This document shows, piece after piece, positions 1-11,400 of a stretch of DNA of 64,000 bases. The position numbers were made by a program, and so were the translations under genes. Source of the DNA: Dermacentor variabilis (Eukaryota > Arthropoda > Arachnida > Ixodida > Ixodidae); the NCBI RefSeq assembly GCF_050947875.1, contig NC_134570.1, positions 229,509,265 through 229,573,264 on the forward strand, read 5' to 3'. Position 1 is the first letter of the stretch, and every line of letters begins with the position of its first letter. The notes beneath the pieces were generated by a model. That model did not search any database, was not told the DNA's origin, and saw only the letters and a list, made by a program, of their open reading frames with translations.

Positions 1-2040
1 CAACAGTCGTACACCAACGCGATAAAAGGGTTCGGTAGGATTGCCAAGAGGTAGGAGTAAACCATCAGTGAGAACAGATGGCTTCTTCTGTAGTTGACGC
101 AACTCACAAGAAGCGACGTAGCGGCGGGCCGATCGGTACAGACCAGGTCGTAAGAATCGTTGCCGGACACGGTCGTACGTACTGATTCCCCGAAGTGACG
201 AAAAGTTGGTAGATCGTACAGCTTGGACAGAAGGATCAACAAGAGAAGGATCACATGATCTAGATGTGAGCTTGTACATGATGCCACGTATACCGGATCT
301 CAGCACTCTTCGGTAGCGAGGTCAGCGAAGCACATAGCGAAAATGCAGAAGCAGAAGCACAGGAACATCAGGAGCATCGTCTAGGTGGTAGTACTAGCAG
401 TTGGCATGTTGGTGTAAACTCGCACAAGCAACCGTGTACGAGTATTCCTGTAGGCGTAGCGCCCAGTGACCTAGGTGACCGGTAGGGTCTTTGAGGGACG
501 AAAGCCAGCAGAGCGCATGGTGGTCTTTCGTGAATGTAAAGGGCCGACCATACAGGTAAGGGCGAGATTTTGCCACTGCCTAGAGAAGTGCAAAGCACTC
601 ACGTTCAGTAATGAACTAATTGCACTCATCTGGAGAAAGCAGACAGCTGGCGCAGGCAATGACGTGGTCGTGGCGTCGTTGACGTTCGCAAAAACAGGCA
701 CCGATTCCATGACCACTGGCATCAGTGCGGACTCCTGTTGGAGCAGTTTGGTCGGAGTGCGCAAGAAGGAATGGAAATGTTAGGAGAGAGATAAACTCCG
801 AGTAGGCAGTTGCTTGTTCAGGACCCCAAGAAAATGAAACGTCTGCCTTCACAAGAGCAGAGGGCGGGTGACCTCCGCAAAATTGTGCATGCGGCGGCGG
901 AAGTACGAGCACAGGCCCACGAAGCTCCGGATATATTTAGCACATTTGGCACGGGAAGTATCCGTACGGCACGAACTTTGCCCGGGTCTGGGCGCGCAAC
1001 AGATGAATCATCAAGATAACCGAGGATAGTAATTTGACTGCGTCCGAAGTGGCATTTAGAAGAATGAATTTGAAGGCCAGCATTGAGAAAAGCAGAAAGA
1101 ATGTGCGAGAGGCACCCCAGGTACGTGGCGAATGCAGGAGCAAAAATCAAGGCGTCATCTAAGTAACAAATACAGATGGACCACTTGAGGTCATGAAAGA
1201 GTGTGTCCATCATGCGTTAAAAAATAGCTGGAGCATCACATAAGCTGAAAGGCATGACTTTGAAATGATATAAGCCATCAGGTGTTATAAACGCGATGTT
1301 CTCTCAATCTATGTTGTCAACAGCAATCTGCCAGTATCCGGAACAAAGATGGATGGAAGAAAAGTACTTTGCACCGTGGAGGCAGTTGGAGGCATCATCA
1401 ACGGCTGGTAGAGGATAAACGCCTTTCTTGGTGATTTTGTTGAGGCGCTGGTAATCCACGCAGAAGTGCCAGCTGGCGTCCTTCCTTTTAACTAGAACGA
1501 CATTGGACGCCCAAGGACTGAATGACAGTTCCACGACTTCTCGAGATCATGTTCCTGACCTCCGTTTGAATTGTTTGTCGTTTGTGCAAGGACCATGACA
1601 TGGTCGCTTGTGAATAGGGTGTGCGTCACCGGTATCAATACAGTGGGTCGTGAGAGAGGTCTGTCCTAACGGGCGACCCAAGTAAAAATGTCGCTGAACG
1701 AGGAGAGCAGGTGGCATAACTGGTCGGCGTGGTGAGGCGAAAGTTCAGGAGCAACCATGTTTGTTAGGTGAGGAAAGACAGCCGGCAAAGAAGACGTCAA
1801 CAGGAGATGGCGTAATATCAAAAGTCAAAGTTGAAAATTGCGAAACTTTAGTGAACCGTCTACGAAGCTGGTCGCTCATCGCAGAGATGCACGCGCATGC
1901 ATCTAGCAGAGCAGTGAAGGGACACCATCTACGTACACATCAAGTAAATCCGTATCCGTCGGCAAGGTCAGTAGAGCAATTGCAGTCGGGATCGTTCTAG
2001 CAGCGTCACTCCAAGGAACTGCACCCTTCAGTTTCCCGTA
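1..2040 (-). pseudogene. gypsy pol remnant (protease scrap, RT, RNase H, integrase zinc domain)
   Basis: Minus-strand frames give SFSPWASNVVLVKRKD, VDYQRLNKITKKGVYPLPAV and YLDDALIFAP, the typical Ty3/gypsy RT blocks, followed by RNase H ([36 protein letters not shown]). The first 240 bases hold a zinc-binding block (SCELRQLQKKP, then GLLLPLGNPTEPFYRVG). The first catalytic aspartate of RT is lost: the usual SLDL motif reads SIHL. The YLDD box survives. In-frame stops fall just after AVDNID (near 1304) and after APAIF (near 1214). A non-functional polyprotein gene. Confidence 0.8.
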
Positions 2041-2337
2041 GAGCGCCGGTACATGGGCGAAGGAGAACTGCAAACAGGGAGTGAGTGAGACAGAGGTCGT
2101 CGTGGTGAAGGTGAACGACTCTGCCGTGTAGATGAGGACGCCTTAGTCGAGTTCGATGGCTCTATGTAATCTTCCTGTACTATACGAGTACCTGGTGACC
2201 GGTGGTAAGGTTGGAACGCAGATTGATATTGGGATGACGTCCAGGTATTGCGGTAGCGAGGGGAAATGTGGCTGCAGCGCCTCGGCAGTTGCAACAAATC
2301 GGCCGATCTATGGAATCTATGGCTCTATGGTTCTCTA

Positions 2338-2376
2338 TGGTATATATATCCATATATATATACCATATAGATGTTC
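2338..2376. repeat. short TA-rich imperfect repeat inside the gypsy gag-pro gap
   Basis: TATATATATCC and CATATATATATACC-type sequence, preceded by repeated CTATGG units (2310-2340), sits where the gypsy reading frame should run from gag to protease. It looks like a small microsatellite expansion that helped break the gene. Confidence 0.5.
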
Positions 2377-2439
2377 GCTATTCCGCTGGATTGCGAAAAG
2401 GTCGAGAGGGGCACTGCCGTCACGAATGAGGGACCGTAG

Positions 2440-3324
2440 GAAAGGCATAGGTGTCCGATCGGTTGACGGAACAGACAGTTTGAATTCCAAGGTTACTCAA
2501 CTGGTCACGACGACAGACTGCACAAGCGAAATCGTCCGTCGAGAACCGTTCGAGCAGGTCTGGAAGCGAACAGGCACCGCGGCTTTCATCTTCTGGCGAA
2601 TGATACGAACGAAGCTTTCTGACGCTTACGGCTGACGCGCGGAGCGAAGGACCTTGCACAACGACGTAGCAGCCGTATTTGGAAGACGCGTAAACTGTTG
2701 AACTATGCGGCGACTCTTCGCGTCTTCAAAGCGGCGACATTCATTAATGATCTCATTGACCGTTGTGATGTTCTTATAAACAAGCAGGTTAAACGCGTCG
2801 TCCGCGATGCCCTTTAAGACGTGGCTGACCTTGTCTGCCTCTGCCATATTGTTATCTACTTTGCGGCAAAGAGCGAGGACGTCCTGGATATACGCCACGT
2901 AAGATTCAGTGGACGTCTGTACACGGGTCCCAAGGTCCTTCCTTGCAGCACGTTGGCGGCCGACGGGTTTGCCGAACAAATCTCTAAGCTTCTGTTTACA
3001 CTGGTCCCAACTCGTAATCTCTTCTTCATGTGTTTCGAACCAGACCCGTGCTGTTTTCTTGAGGTAGAATATTACATTAGCCAGCATAAGCGTGTTATCC
3101 CACCTGTTGTGTGCGCTGACCCGTTCATAATTCTGTAACCAGTCATCGACGTCAACGTTGTCAATCCCGGAAAACATGCCAGGGTCGCGAGGCTGGGCCA
3201 GGATGACCGTCGGTGGCGACGACGGGGCCGCGGTTGAACTGTCTCCTTCGGAAGACATGGCGGCCAGGTTACGTCCGCTGCGGAGCTCCGTCTTGCTCAA
3301 GTGATTACCCCGCACGTCCACCAA
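2440..3324 (-). pseudogene. gypsy gag remnant
   Basis: A 232-codon open frame (2626-3324) resembles the retrotransposon gag capsid family. It has a proline-rich N-terminus, then a motif like DPGMFSGIDNVDVDDWLQNY, then a helical core containing VIFYLKKTARVWFETHEEE and an SYVAYIQDVLALCRKV segment. The first ATG in frame is near 3255; upstream codons are open but lack an ATG. After 2626 the frame is lost, though another frame (2420-2659) continues with RSYHSPEDE-type sequence usual for the C-terminus of tick gypsy gag. Gag would assemble the virus-like particle. The copy is frame-broken. Confidence 0.75.
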
Positions 3325-3340
3325 TGATGTTATGGGAAGG

Positions 3341-3603
3341 AAGAAGCGTCCGTCTATTTACAGGTAGCTTTTAATGGCTGAGCCAGCAAGCGTAGAGCAT
3401 CGATATTGCTAAACACTTCTTCGTCGTCTCCCAGACCACCATCAGCGTCGTCGTCTTTCCACATTACCGACTGTGACAATATTATCACTTTCTGAAAGCG
3501 AAACCGACGCAAAAAGGAAAAAAAATATTGGAAGCCATTCCACTCTGTGAAGATGGATGACCAGCTAAGCTCTAGCACATCACACAGGATTACACAAGCG
3601 GTC
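3341..3603. other. spacer between gypsy remnant and LINE
   Basis: No gene seen. Bases 3515-3590 (CCATTCCACTCTGTGAAG onwards) resemble 7650-7720 (CAATCCACTCCGTGAAGG onwards). The following part of that second copy (about 7930-8000) resembles 5375-5460. The LINE at 3604-5175 may therefore have landed inside an older dispersed repeat. Confidence 0.4.
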
Positions 3604-5175
3604 TTGTATTTATTTTCACCACTCTGGAAACGCTACCAGTCGAAATTACAAGACGAGAAGGGCACCCCATTCCGAGGGTGAACTCCATCAAAATTTTAGG
3701 ACTTCTAATCAACGCCAAAGGCTGTAATGCAGAAGCTCTAAACAAGCTGAGCGCGCAGGCGAAAAACATACCAAGACTCATAACTAGAATCGCAAGCAAA
3801 AGGGGGGGACTCAAGGAGGACAACCTACTCAGGGTCTTCCAAGCTTTCTTTATCAGTCACATTACTTACACGGCACCGTACCTCAAGTGGAGCAAAATTG
3901 AAAAGAACAAACTCGACACACTCATCAGGTCCGGCGTCAAAAGAATACTCGGTATTCCACAATCCGCTAGCACATTAAAACTACTTGAACTTGGAATTCA
4001 CAATACCACAGACGAATTAATTGAAGCACAGTTTATTGCACAGATCTCCAGGCTTTCGTCAACTAAGCCGAGAATCAAAATTCTTGATGAAGCTGGTCAA
4101 CTCCCTATGCAGGCTCCGCTCAACCGACACCCCCTGTCTAAATTAGCCCGTGAAGGTATAAAGGTCGAGCCCGTGCCGAGGAATATCCACCCAATATATA
4201 ACGAAGGTCGCAGAAGAGCGCGGGCTAGAGCCATCCTTCGGCGAATAGATCCTCACGGGGCAGATGCATTCTTCGTTGACGCCGCCAAATATGGCAGCGA
4301 AGACAGGTTTGCAATCACGGTCGTTGACGCGCGCGGAACGCTTATCAGCGCCGCATCAATCTACGCCAAACACGCGAACGAGGCGGAGGAAACCGCGATA
4401 GCCTTGGCTCTTCAAGCCGCAAAAGGCCAGGCGTCCATTTTCTCTGACTCGCGCACGGCGGTCAGGGCTTTCTCGTCCGCTCTAGTTTGTAAACACGCAG
4501 CCAACATCGTTAACAGATGCTTTCGTATTAATACGCGAGAAGAAACTGCAGGTCATATCAACATAGCATGGTTCCCGACACACATGGACGATGCAACTAA
4601 CCGAGCGGGTTGCAACCCTAACGAGCGGGCCAACTGCCTGGCGCGTGAATTCACGAACCGCGCCAGAGCTAGCAGTCCGGCTCTCCCGCAGGATTGCCCC
4701 TTCAAAGATACACTTACAACCTTTCACGAAATTACGTCACATTACAGACAAAGCAGGAGAAAATTCCCTCCCCCCAGTCCGAAACTGAACAGGGCTCAGG
4801 CTGTTACTTTCAGGCTTTTACAGACGAGATCGTACCTCACCCCGAGAGCGCTTAGTTGGATAGACCCGAACTTTCCGCAATCGTGCTCCAAATGCGGTCA
4901 CGCGTGCTGCTCCTTCGACCACATGCTCTGGCTGTGCCCGTACAACGCGGGCTCCGACTTTCATAACGAGCCAAGTGGGACGCCTTGCTGAAGAGCTCGG
5001 ATTTCACAAGCCAACTACAGGCCGTCCAGAGGGCCCGCGACGTCGCGGAGAGTCACCATCTCCCTGTCCCGTAGTGGGTGGAGCCACCAACTTGATCGGG
5101 GAGCCTTCGGGTGCCCCCTAATCAAGTTCCTCAGGACACTCTAATAAAGTTCTTGTCACTGTCACCACTTGGTAA
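3604..5175 (+). mobile_element. 5'-truncated RNase H-bearing LINE (I-type), copy 1
   Basis: Only the end of ORF2 is present: the RT thumb, RNase H and the terminal zinc-like motif, followed by a short 3' UTR ending AATAAAGTTCTTGTCACTG near 5145-5165. Loss of the 5' part is the usual result of incomplete target-primed reverse transcription. The protein is clearly related to the larger LINEs at 29-34 kb and 57-62 kb, which share SIKILGL, RGGLKED or a close variant, NTTDELIEAQ and FHEITSHYR. No convincing target-site duplication was found. Confidence 0.85.
3624..5073 (+). pseudogene. LINE ORF2 C-terminal part: RT thumb and RNase H
   Basis: The frame is open from about 3624 (TTLETLPVEITRREGHPIPR, then NSIKILGLLINAKGCNAEAL) to a stop at 4991. 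A frameshift near 4970 hides the true C-terminus: the other frame continues with QRARDVAESHHLPVP to a stop at 5073. RNase H residues visible are the Asp of FFVDAAKYG, the Glu of EAEETAIAL, the Asp of FSDSRTAV and the His of WFPTHMDD. The last expected Asp, in NExAD, reads NERANCLAR, so it is Asn. A C-x2-C-x6-H-x4-C cluster (CSKCGHACCSFDHMLWLC) near the end resembles the C-terminal knuckle of many LINE ORF2 proteins. RNase H would remove RNA from the cDNA hybrid. Truncated and frameshifted, so non-functional. Confidence 0.85.
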
Positions 5176-5813
<638 letters not shown>

Positions 5814-5948
5814 TTGGCGGAGCACTTGAAGCCTGCTTCACCTCCGTCGCGTGACAGCCCGATACTTCGCAACCTCCAGGATCGGCCAAAATTCTTGCTC
5901 CCTGACACGACAAATGCATTTCGGGGCAGAGGTACACAGCTTCGCTGT

Positions 5949-6890
5949 GAAAGCGCCTGTACAGTCAGTATTGCCACCCTGTATTTTGTCTCGATGGCAC
6001 CATCACCATCGGCACGGTCCCGCTAGGAGCTACTAGCGGTTCGCGTTCGTTATCTTCCTTGCGTCTTGACGGCGATGACGCGCTAAATCTGCACTATCAT
6101 TGCGTCGTGCACCCCTACTTCGCCCAAGCCAGCTTTCGGCGGCACACGTTCGCTTTTGTATTGACATCAAAGGTTTAAACTGCCTGATTTAGAAAAAAAA
6201 CAAAACAAATGTACATAAAAAGTGCACTGGCCGCAGGGAACGTACTCACGGAGTGATGCTATTGATCACATTATCACAAAAGGCTGGGCTCGGTCAGGTC
6301 GCCCTTAAAGACGGTCTTTTTCAGCGTCAGTTATGCTTTCAGAGTTTATCTGTAAAGGATTTGTAAAATAGAAGCATGTTTATTAATTATTCGCTCAGCT
6401 AGGTAGTCTCGCGCACTGGCTCCAAGCTACACATGTCCGTTACCCACCTAAGATCAATTATTGACAATTTAATTATCGTACCTTCGTTTATTACGAAAAC
6501 AACTGCTCAGCTTACTCCGTATGTAGAGGCTACCAATTTCAACACTGGAATGATAGCAATAATGTCAGCAAGATTTACATTGCTCTATTAAAATTTGGCG
6601 CCATTAAAAAGTAACTGCCTGGATATTCATGGTGCAGTACGCTTCTGTTAAAGCAGGTGCAAATGCTCCAACGGGTTTTCTTGTCGCAATTCAAGTTCAT
6701 CAACTTAAGCACATGCGCTCAACAGTACACTTCTGCTTTTACTACGGACTCTCCTACGTTATACAAGAAGCACCTCAGCGCTACGGTATATCACACAAGG
6801 TGTGCGAGAACATTGTGCGCGCTCCCGATTACACAAATGAGCTTGGTGACATCAGGCTCGGTTTCCTGGCGTCATTAAGAATAAGAACAG
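5949..6890 (+). repeat. left arm of a large inverted duplication
   Basis: This 942-base stretch matches the reverse complement of 9219-10167 along its whole length with moderate divergence and small indels. Shared strings include TCTGCACTATCATT, CAAAAGGCTGG, GGTCAGGTCG, AAGATTTACATTG, AAAGCAGGTGC and CCTGGCGTCAT-type sequence. The arm starts at GAAAGCGCCTG (5949), just after a small hairpin (CACAGCTTCGCTGTG), and ends at AGAACAG (6890). No conserved protein frame is obvious. It is either two inverted copies of one repeat family or the long terminal inverted repeats of a non-autonomous element. Confidence 0.8.
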
Positions 6891-7293
6891 CTGCCTGGCG
6901 GAAATCAATGCAAAATTATTATGGTGCATTGTATCAAATACAGTAGCGCGCACGTGTGTGTTAGAACAAAAAGTACTGAAGTATTGGAATGAGTGCTTTG
7001 CGGAATATATTTTAACTGGCTATTGTTAACACATAAAGAAGAAAATACCACTATTTTTTTTCTAGAAATATTGCTGATATACGTATGCAGTCAATGGAAA
7101 CATGAGTTCCGACCTAGTGCCCGTGGTGGAAGCAGCCCCAAACCGCACGGCTACATTGGCAGACGAAATATTGGTTGATTAGGGTGAAAGTCTAAAGTGG
7201 CTCGTTGCAATGGCTCATAGCGGGAAGAAGAACGACACAATCAGGAATGGCTCATACCCTCGTAAGCAAGCAAATATGCAATGGCTGAATATG
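6802..7293 (+). repeat. direct repeat copy 1 (492 bp)
   Basis: Starts TGCGAGAACATTG and ends GGCTGAATATG. It recurs at 8458-8951 with few changes. Both copies contain GTAGCGCGCACGTGTGTG, TATACGTATGCAGTCAATGG and TGCCCGTGGTGGA. Its first 89 bases overlap the inner end of the left inverted arm, so the repeat unit and the arm belong to the same family. Confidence 0.85.
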
Positions 7294-7412
7294 AATGAAG
7301 AAACAAGAGGAAAAAAGAACGAAGGAACAAAAGAACGAAAGAGAAAACAAACAAAGACAGAAAGAAAGAAAGAAGGAAAGAAAGGAAGAAACGAAGAAAG
7401 AAAGAGAGAAAT
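7294..7412. repeat. GAAA/GGAA purine-rich low-complexity tract
   Basis: Almost every base on the plus strand is A or G, in GAAAGAAAG-like units. The Lys/Glu-rich and Phe/Leu-rich frames here are composition artefacts. Confidence 0.9.
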
Positions 7413-7413
7413 C

Positions 7414-7585
7414 TTATTTTGTTGTAGCGCGAGCTGAACAAGGTCAACAGAAAGGCACATCTGACACACACAACGCTAACTTTCAACAACAGATTTATTT
7501 CCCATTCTCGTCGCTATATATACACCCTCGAAACGTCATGCAGCCCGTGTGTTGTCCTTGTTCAGCTTGCGCTACAACAAAATAA
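7414..7585. mobile_element. MITE-like element with about 35-bp terminal inverted repeats
   Basis: Bases 7414-7447 begin TTATTTTGTTGTAGCGC. The reverse complement of 7551-7585 reads TTATTTTGTTGTAGCGCA and continues the match through AGCTGAACAAGG with only two mismatches. The 172-bp body has no protein frame, so this would be a non-autonomous DNA element. Flanks are AT-rich and no target duplication could be fixed (AAATC on one side, AATAAGCC on the other). Family unknown. Confidence 0.65.
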
Positions 7586-8457
7586 AATAAGCCGTACCAA
7601 CAAGCCGCTATAGCGATCCTCATCGACAGAGAGAAAGTAAAAAAAAAAAATCATGAGCCAATCCACTCCGTGAAGGTGGTTGACCAGCGAAGCTGTTTGG
7701 CACAGGAGACCGAGGTGACATAATTTTGAACAAAAGGAACAAACTCACTTATTGTCCTAATGGGTCGTCATTATTTCCCTCGCAACTGCAGTCACATTCT
7801 TTGATAATGTCAAATAGATGCACGTACGCCGCTGGGTTGTCGGTTGGGCCGGATCAGTGTGGCATCGCAAGGGATATATCTGCAACACAGAACGCGTAAC
7901 CGCTCCCTTTTCGGTACCCACACATACGCAATGAAATCACCGATGACAACAGGGGCAGTGTCATCGCAGCTAATTCACGCAAAGTGAGTAGCCATGAACC
8001 TTACGGGACTATGAGTCGTTACATTTTTTATTGCTTACTGGGGTATGAACCATTGCTCACGGGGGTATGAGCCATTGATGATGGCATTTTTCGACATGCT
8101 GTTTTGTATGTCGTATGCGTGATTAGAAAGAATTTAGGCACTGTTCGCTTCACTTTGCTGAGTGTATGTAGCCTCTGCCTTACGGGGCTATGAGGCATTG
8201 CATTTTTTTGCTTGATCGGGAGTTTTCATATTGCTATACAATTTTGTCACTGACACTTTTCACCTAATTATAATATTTTAGAATTTGATTCATTAATTAA
8301 GGCTAATTATCTAATTATGCCGAAATAAAAATAAATATCTGAGTATCTTCAAGCGATGGCAAACATTACGTTGAGTCTGTACAGGTACGTCGCATTTGCA
8401 TGTATTTAATGTTTGGCTCAAGTTACGTGGGACACCCTGTATATACGCATAGGTATA
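7586..8457. other. non-coding repeat mosaic
   Basis: No gene seen. Bases 7650-8010 share blocks with 3515-3590 and 5375-5460. Bases 7985-8240 contain imperfect units around GGGGTATGAGCCATTG; related units occur in reverse orientation at 7205-7290 and 8865-8945. Confidence 0.5.
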
Positions 8458-8951
8458 TGCGAGAACATTGTGCGCGCTCCCGGTTACATATATGAGCGTT
8501 GCTGACATAAGGCTGGGTTTCCTGGCGTCATTAAAAATAAAAACAGCTGCCTGGCGGAAATCAATGCAAAATTATTATGGTACATTATATCAAATACAGT
8601 AGCGCGCACGTGTGTGTTAGAACAAAAAGTACTGAAGTATTGGGATGAGTGCTTTGCGGAATATATTTTAACTGGCTATTGTTAACACATAAAGAAAAAA
8701 ATACCGCTTTTTTTCTAGAATTATTGCTGATATACGTATGCAGTCAATGGAAACATGAGTTCCGACCTAGTGCCCGTGGTGGAGGCAGCCCCAAACCGCA
8801 CGGCTACATTGGCAAAGGATATATTGGTTGATTAGGGCGAAAAAATCTAAAGTGGCTCGTTGCAATGGGGGCTCATACCCGAAACAAGAACGACATAATC
8901 AGGAATGGCCCATACCCTCGTAAGCAAGCAAATATGCAATGGCTGAATATG
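8458..8951 (+). repeat. direct repeat copy 2 (494 bp)
   Basis: Near-identical partner of 6802-7293. The differences are single-base changes and short indels, for example in the poly-T run before CTAGAA. The two copies are separated by 1.16 kb that includes the purine tract and the MITE-like element. Confidence 0.85.
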
Positions 8952-8989
8952 CATATACATTGTTTGACTATGCGTATGACCTGCTGTTG

Positions 8990-9185
8990 AATTGACACCA
9001 TGTAATTATTCGTCTTTTCATTAAACATCATAATTCCCGATTTCTCTCTGCTAAACTTAAGGCCTAGGCTTTTCGCTGCGTAGCCACAAACATTCGCTCG
9101 TGTATAAATCACATTCATTCTCGATAGTGGCAGAATGTCTTCATCACACATCATTCCGGGAACCTTCTGTTGCGCGATTTGTCAA
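8990..9185 (-). pseudogene. LINE reverse transcriptase scrap
   Basis: The minus-strand frame reads VPGMMCDEDILPL, then a diverged stretch, then SLGLKFSREKSGIMMFNEK. This follows the RT pattern in which an IPGLxYADDI box is followed by a GLxFSxxKSGIM block, as in tick LINEs. The YADD box is degraded to MCDED. Nothing else of the element is visible, so this is a small relic inside the inverted-duplication interior. Confidence 0.6.
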
Positions 9186-9218
9186 TTACTCATGCAAGAT
9201 AAATCAGACCCTAATTCA

Positions 9219-10167
9219 CTGTTCTGATTCCTGATGACGCCAGAAAACCAAGCCTGATGCCGCGAACGCTCAGAAATCTATTAGGGAGAGCAAATAATGC
9301 TACCACACACCTTTTGTGATGTACCGTGGCACTGAGGCATTTCTTGAACAATGTAGGAGAATACATTGTAAAGACAGAGGTGCATCCTTGGATGCGTGTG
9401 TTCTAAGTTCATCAACTTGAATTGCACCAAGAAAACCTGTCCGAGCATTCGCACCTGCTTTATTAGATGCCTACTGCACTATCATTATACAGGTGGTCTT
9501 TTTCAACGGCACCAAATTTTAAGAAATAGATCAATGTAAATCTTCCTGACATTATTATCATTAGAGTGTTCAGACGGTAACCTCCGGATACGGAGCAAGT
9601 TGAACAGTTGTGTGCGTAATTCACGAATGTATGTTGATTATCTTTTAAATAATTGATCTTGGGTGGCTAAAGCGAATGAGTAGTTTGGAGCCTGCCTTCG
9701 ACATTGTATAGTTGAGCGAATATATGCTTATGAAACATCATCCTGTAAGAGTAAGAACAAATATCTTGCAATTAAGCGCTCTCTGAAAGCCTCGCTGACG
9801 CGGAAAAAGGTCGAGGGTAACGTCGACCTGACCGCTTCCAGCCTTTTGAGATAATGTCATGAATGACACGGCTCCGTGAGCATGTTTCTTGCGGCCAGAC
9901 GACTGTCGATTTTTATTCACATTGTTTTTTCCGAACGCAAGCCGTTTAAAGTTGAAATGTCAATATAGCAACAAACGTGCGCTGCCGAAAGCTCCCTTGG
10001 TCACCGAAACGATACACGATCGAATGATAGTGCAGATTTTGCGCGTCATTGCCTTCAAGACATTGCGCTGCCACCGACGGAAGCAAGATAACGAAGTTGA
10101 ACTGCTTGGCAGCCTCTTACGGGCCGTGGTAGGCAAGGGCGGCATTACTGACATCGCAGGCGCTTTC
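9219..10167 (-). repeat. right arm of the large inverted duplication
   Basis: Its reverse complement aligns with 5949-6890 from GAAAGCGCC to AGAACAG. The arms point away from each other and enclose 2.33 kb (6891-9218). Divergence between arms looks clearly greater than between the two direct repeats, so the duplications probably happened at different times. Confidence 0.8.
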
Positions 10168-10249
10168 TTTTTGCAATGTCATTCGTAGTTGTCTCGTGCA
10201 TTTAAACACGGGCTTTAATGGTCTCCACATCGCGTTTGTTTCCAAGAGT

Positions 10250-10735
10250 AGGTGTAAGCAGGAAAATGTTCGCTCACACCCGCAAACACGCAAATACCCT
10301 CGCACACACACACACGCACTCTCTCTCCCTGGCACGAGCACACACTCTCTTCCTCAAACGCATTCACACGCCCTCTTCATCGTGCCCATCGTACGCACAG
10401 ATATCCATGCGCACACAAACACGCACAGTTATGTCCGCAGGCATGCATGCTGAAACACGAACAAGCACGGTCGCACATGTGTACATTCACGCGCCGCCAT
10501 GCATGCGCCGAAAGCACGTAAGCGCACACACACATGCACTAACACGCAGATGCAGGCATGCACACACACCGCGAACGCTCACACACACATACGCGCACTC
10601 GCGTGCAAGCATATGTACATACGGAGGCACTAGCACGCGCACACACTCTCCGCTGGCACGCACACTCACGCACACTATCTCTCTCCCTCGCGTATACACA
10701 CGCTCTCTTTCCCTCGCGCGCACACACATGCTGGA
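10250..10735. repeat. CA-rich low-complexity tract 1
   Basis: Dense ACAC, GCAC and TCTC units. It contains CGCACAGATATCCATGCGCA and a GCATGCTGAAAC block that recur in tract 2. The apparent His/Thr-rich and Cys/Val-rich frames come from the repeat. Confidence 0.9.
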
Positions 10736-10929
10736 AACAGTGATAGGTGAGCGCGACAGTGATTATACGCCGGCTGTGCGAGATTGATAACACAGAACTT
10801 AGTTTAAAGGAAAAAAAAACTTTAAAAGAACTTATATTCTGGTCATGCAGTACAGTTTAACAAAGGAACACATCGCAGCGTAGTACGCAACGTCCGCTTT
10901 GTCTTGTCTCTAAACAGCGTCTCTCTCTT

Positions 10930-10945
10930 TCTTCTCACACAAACA

Positions 10946-10996
<51 letters not shown>

Positions 10997-11083
10997 GCAC
11001 ACACACACACACTCTGTATCCCTCGCACGCAAACGCACTCTCCCTCACACGCACGTACTCTCTCTCCATCCGTCATACGCATA

Positions 11084-11117
<34 letters not shown>

Positions 11118-11400
11118 ATACGCACGCACAGATATCCATGCGCACACAAACACGCACACATTTTTTCGCAATCCTGCATGCTGAAACTCGAAAAGCACAC
11201 GTTGGCACGCGTACACGTACACACACGCCCACGCATGCACCGCAAGGGCGCGCACAAGCGCGCACACACGCAGGCACCCACATACGCTGCGAACGCTCAC
11301 ACACGTCGCGAACGCTGACACACGCATACACGCACTCGCGCGCATGCAAACGCAAATACGGAGGCACACGCCCGCACACTCATACACAGAGCGAACATGC
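10930..11400. repeat. CA-rich low-complexity tract 2, with pure (CA)n and (CG)n runs
   Basis: Includes an uninterrupted ACAC run of about 33 bases at 10950-10982, an alternating CG run (10983-10998) and further ACAC. It shares several blocks in the same order with tract 1, so one tract was probably copied from the other. Alternating purine-pyrimidine runs of this kind can adopt left-handed DNA. Confidence 0.9.

Larger units (their letters stand above)
1..3340 (-). mobile_element. Decayed Ty3/gypsy LTR retrotransposon, internal region
   Basis: Read on the minus strand, the order is gag (about 3324 to 2440), a protease-like remnant (about 2030 to 1880), reverse transcriptase (about 1640 to 820), RNase H (about 800 to 400) and the zinc-binding start of integrase (about 240 to 1). 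That gag-pro-RT-RH-IN order defines Ty3/gypsy elements. Stops and frameshifts occur throughout and the integrase core runs off the window edge. I could not define an LTR in the bases above 3340. The element is dead as written, but it records an autonomous gypsy family. Confidence 0.85.

Noticed and set aside
2156..2635. 159-codon plus-strand frame
   Set aside because: It is antisense to the gypsy gag remnant and includes a TA repeat; no family resemblance.
3614..5165. TCACCACT on both sides of LINE copy 1 as a target duplication
   Set aside because: The left copy lies within the coding match (FTTLETLP) rather than outside the element, so the 8-base match is probably chance.
7210..7585. Lys/Glu-rich and Phe-rich frames
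   Set aside because: They come from the GAAA purine tract and the adjoining MITE-like element.
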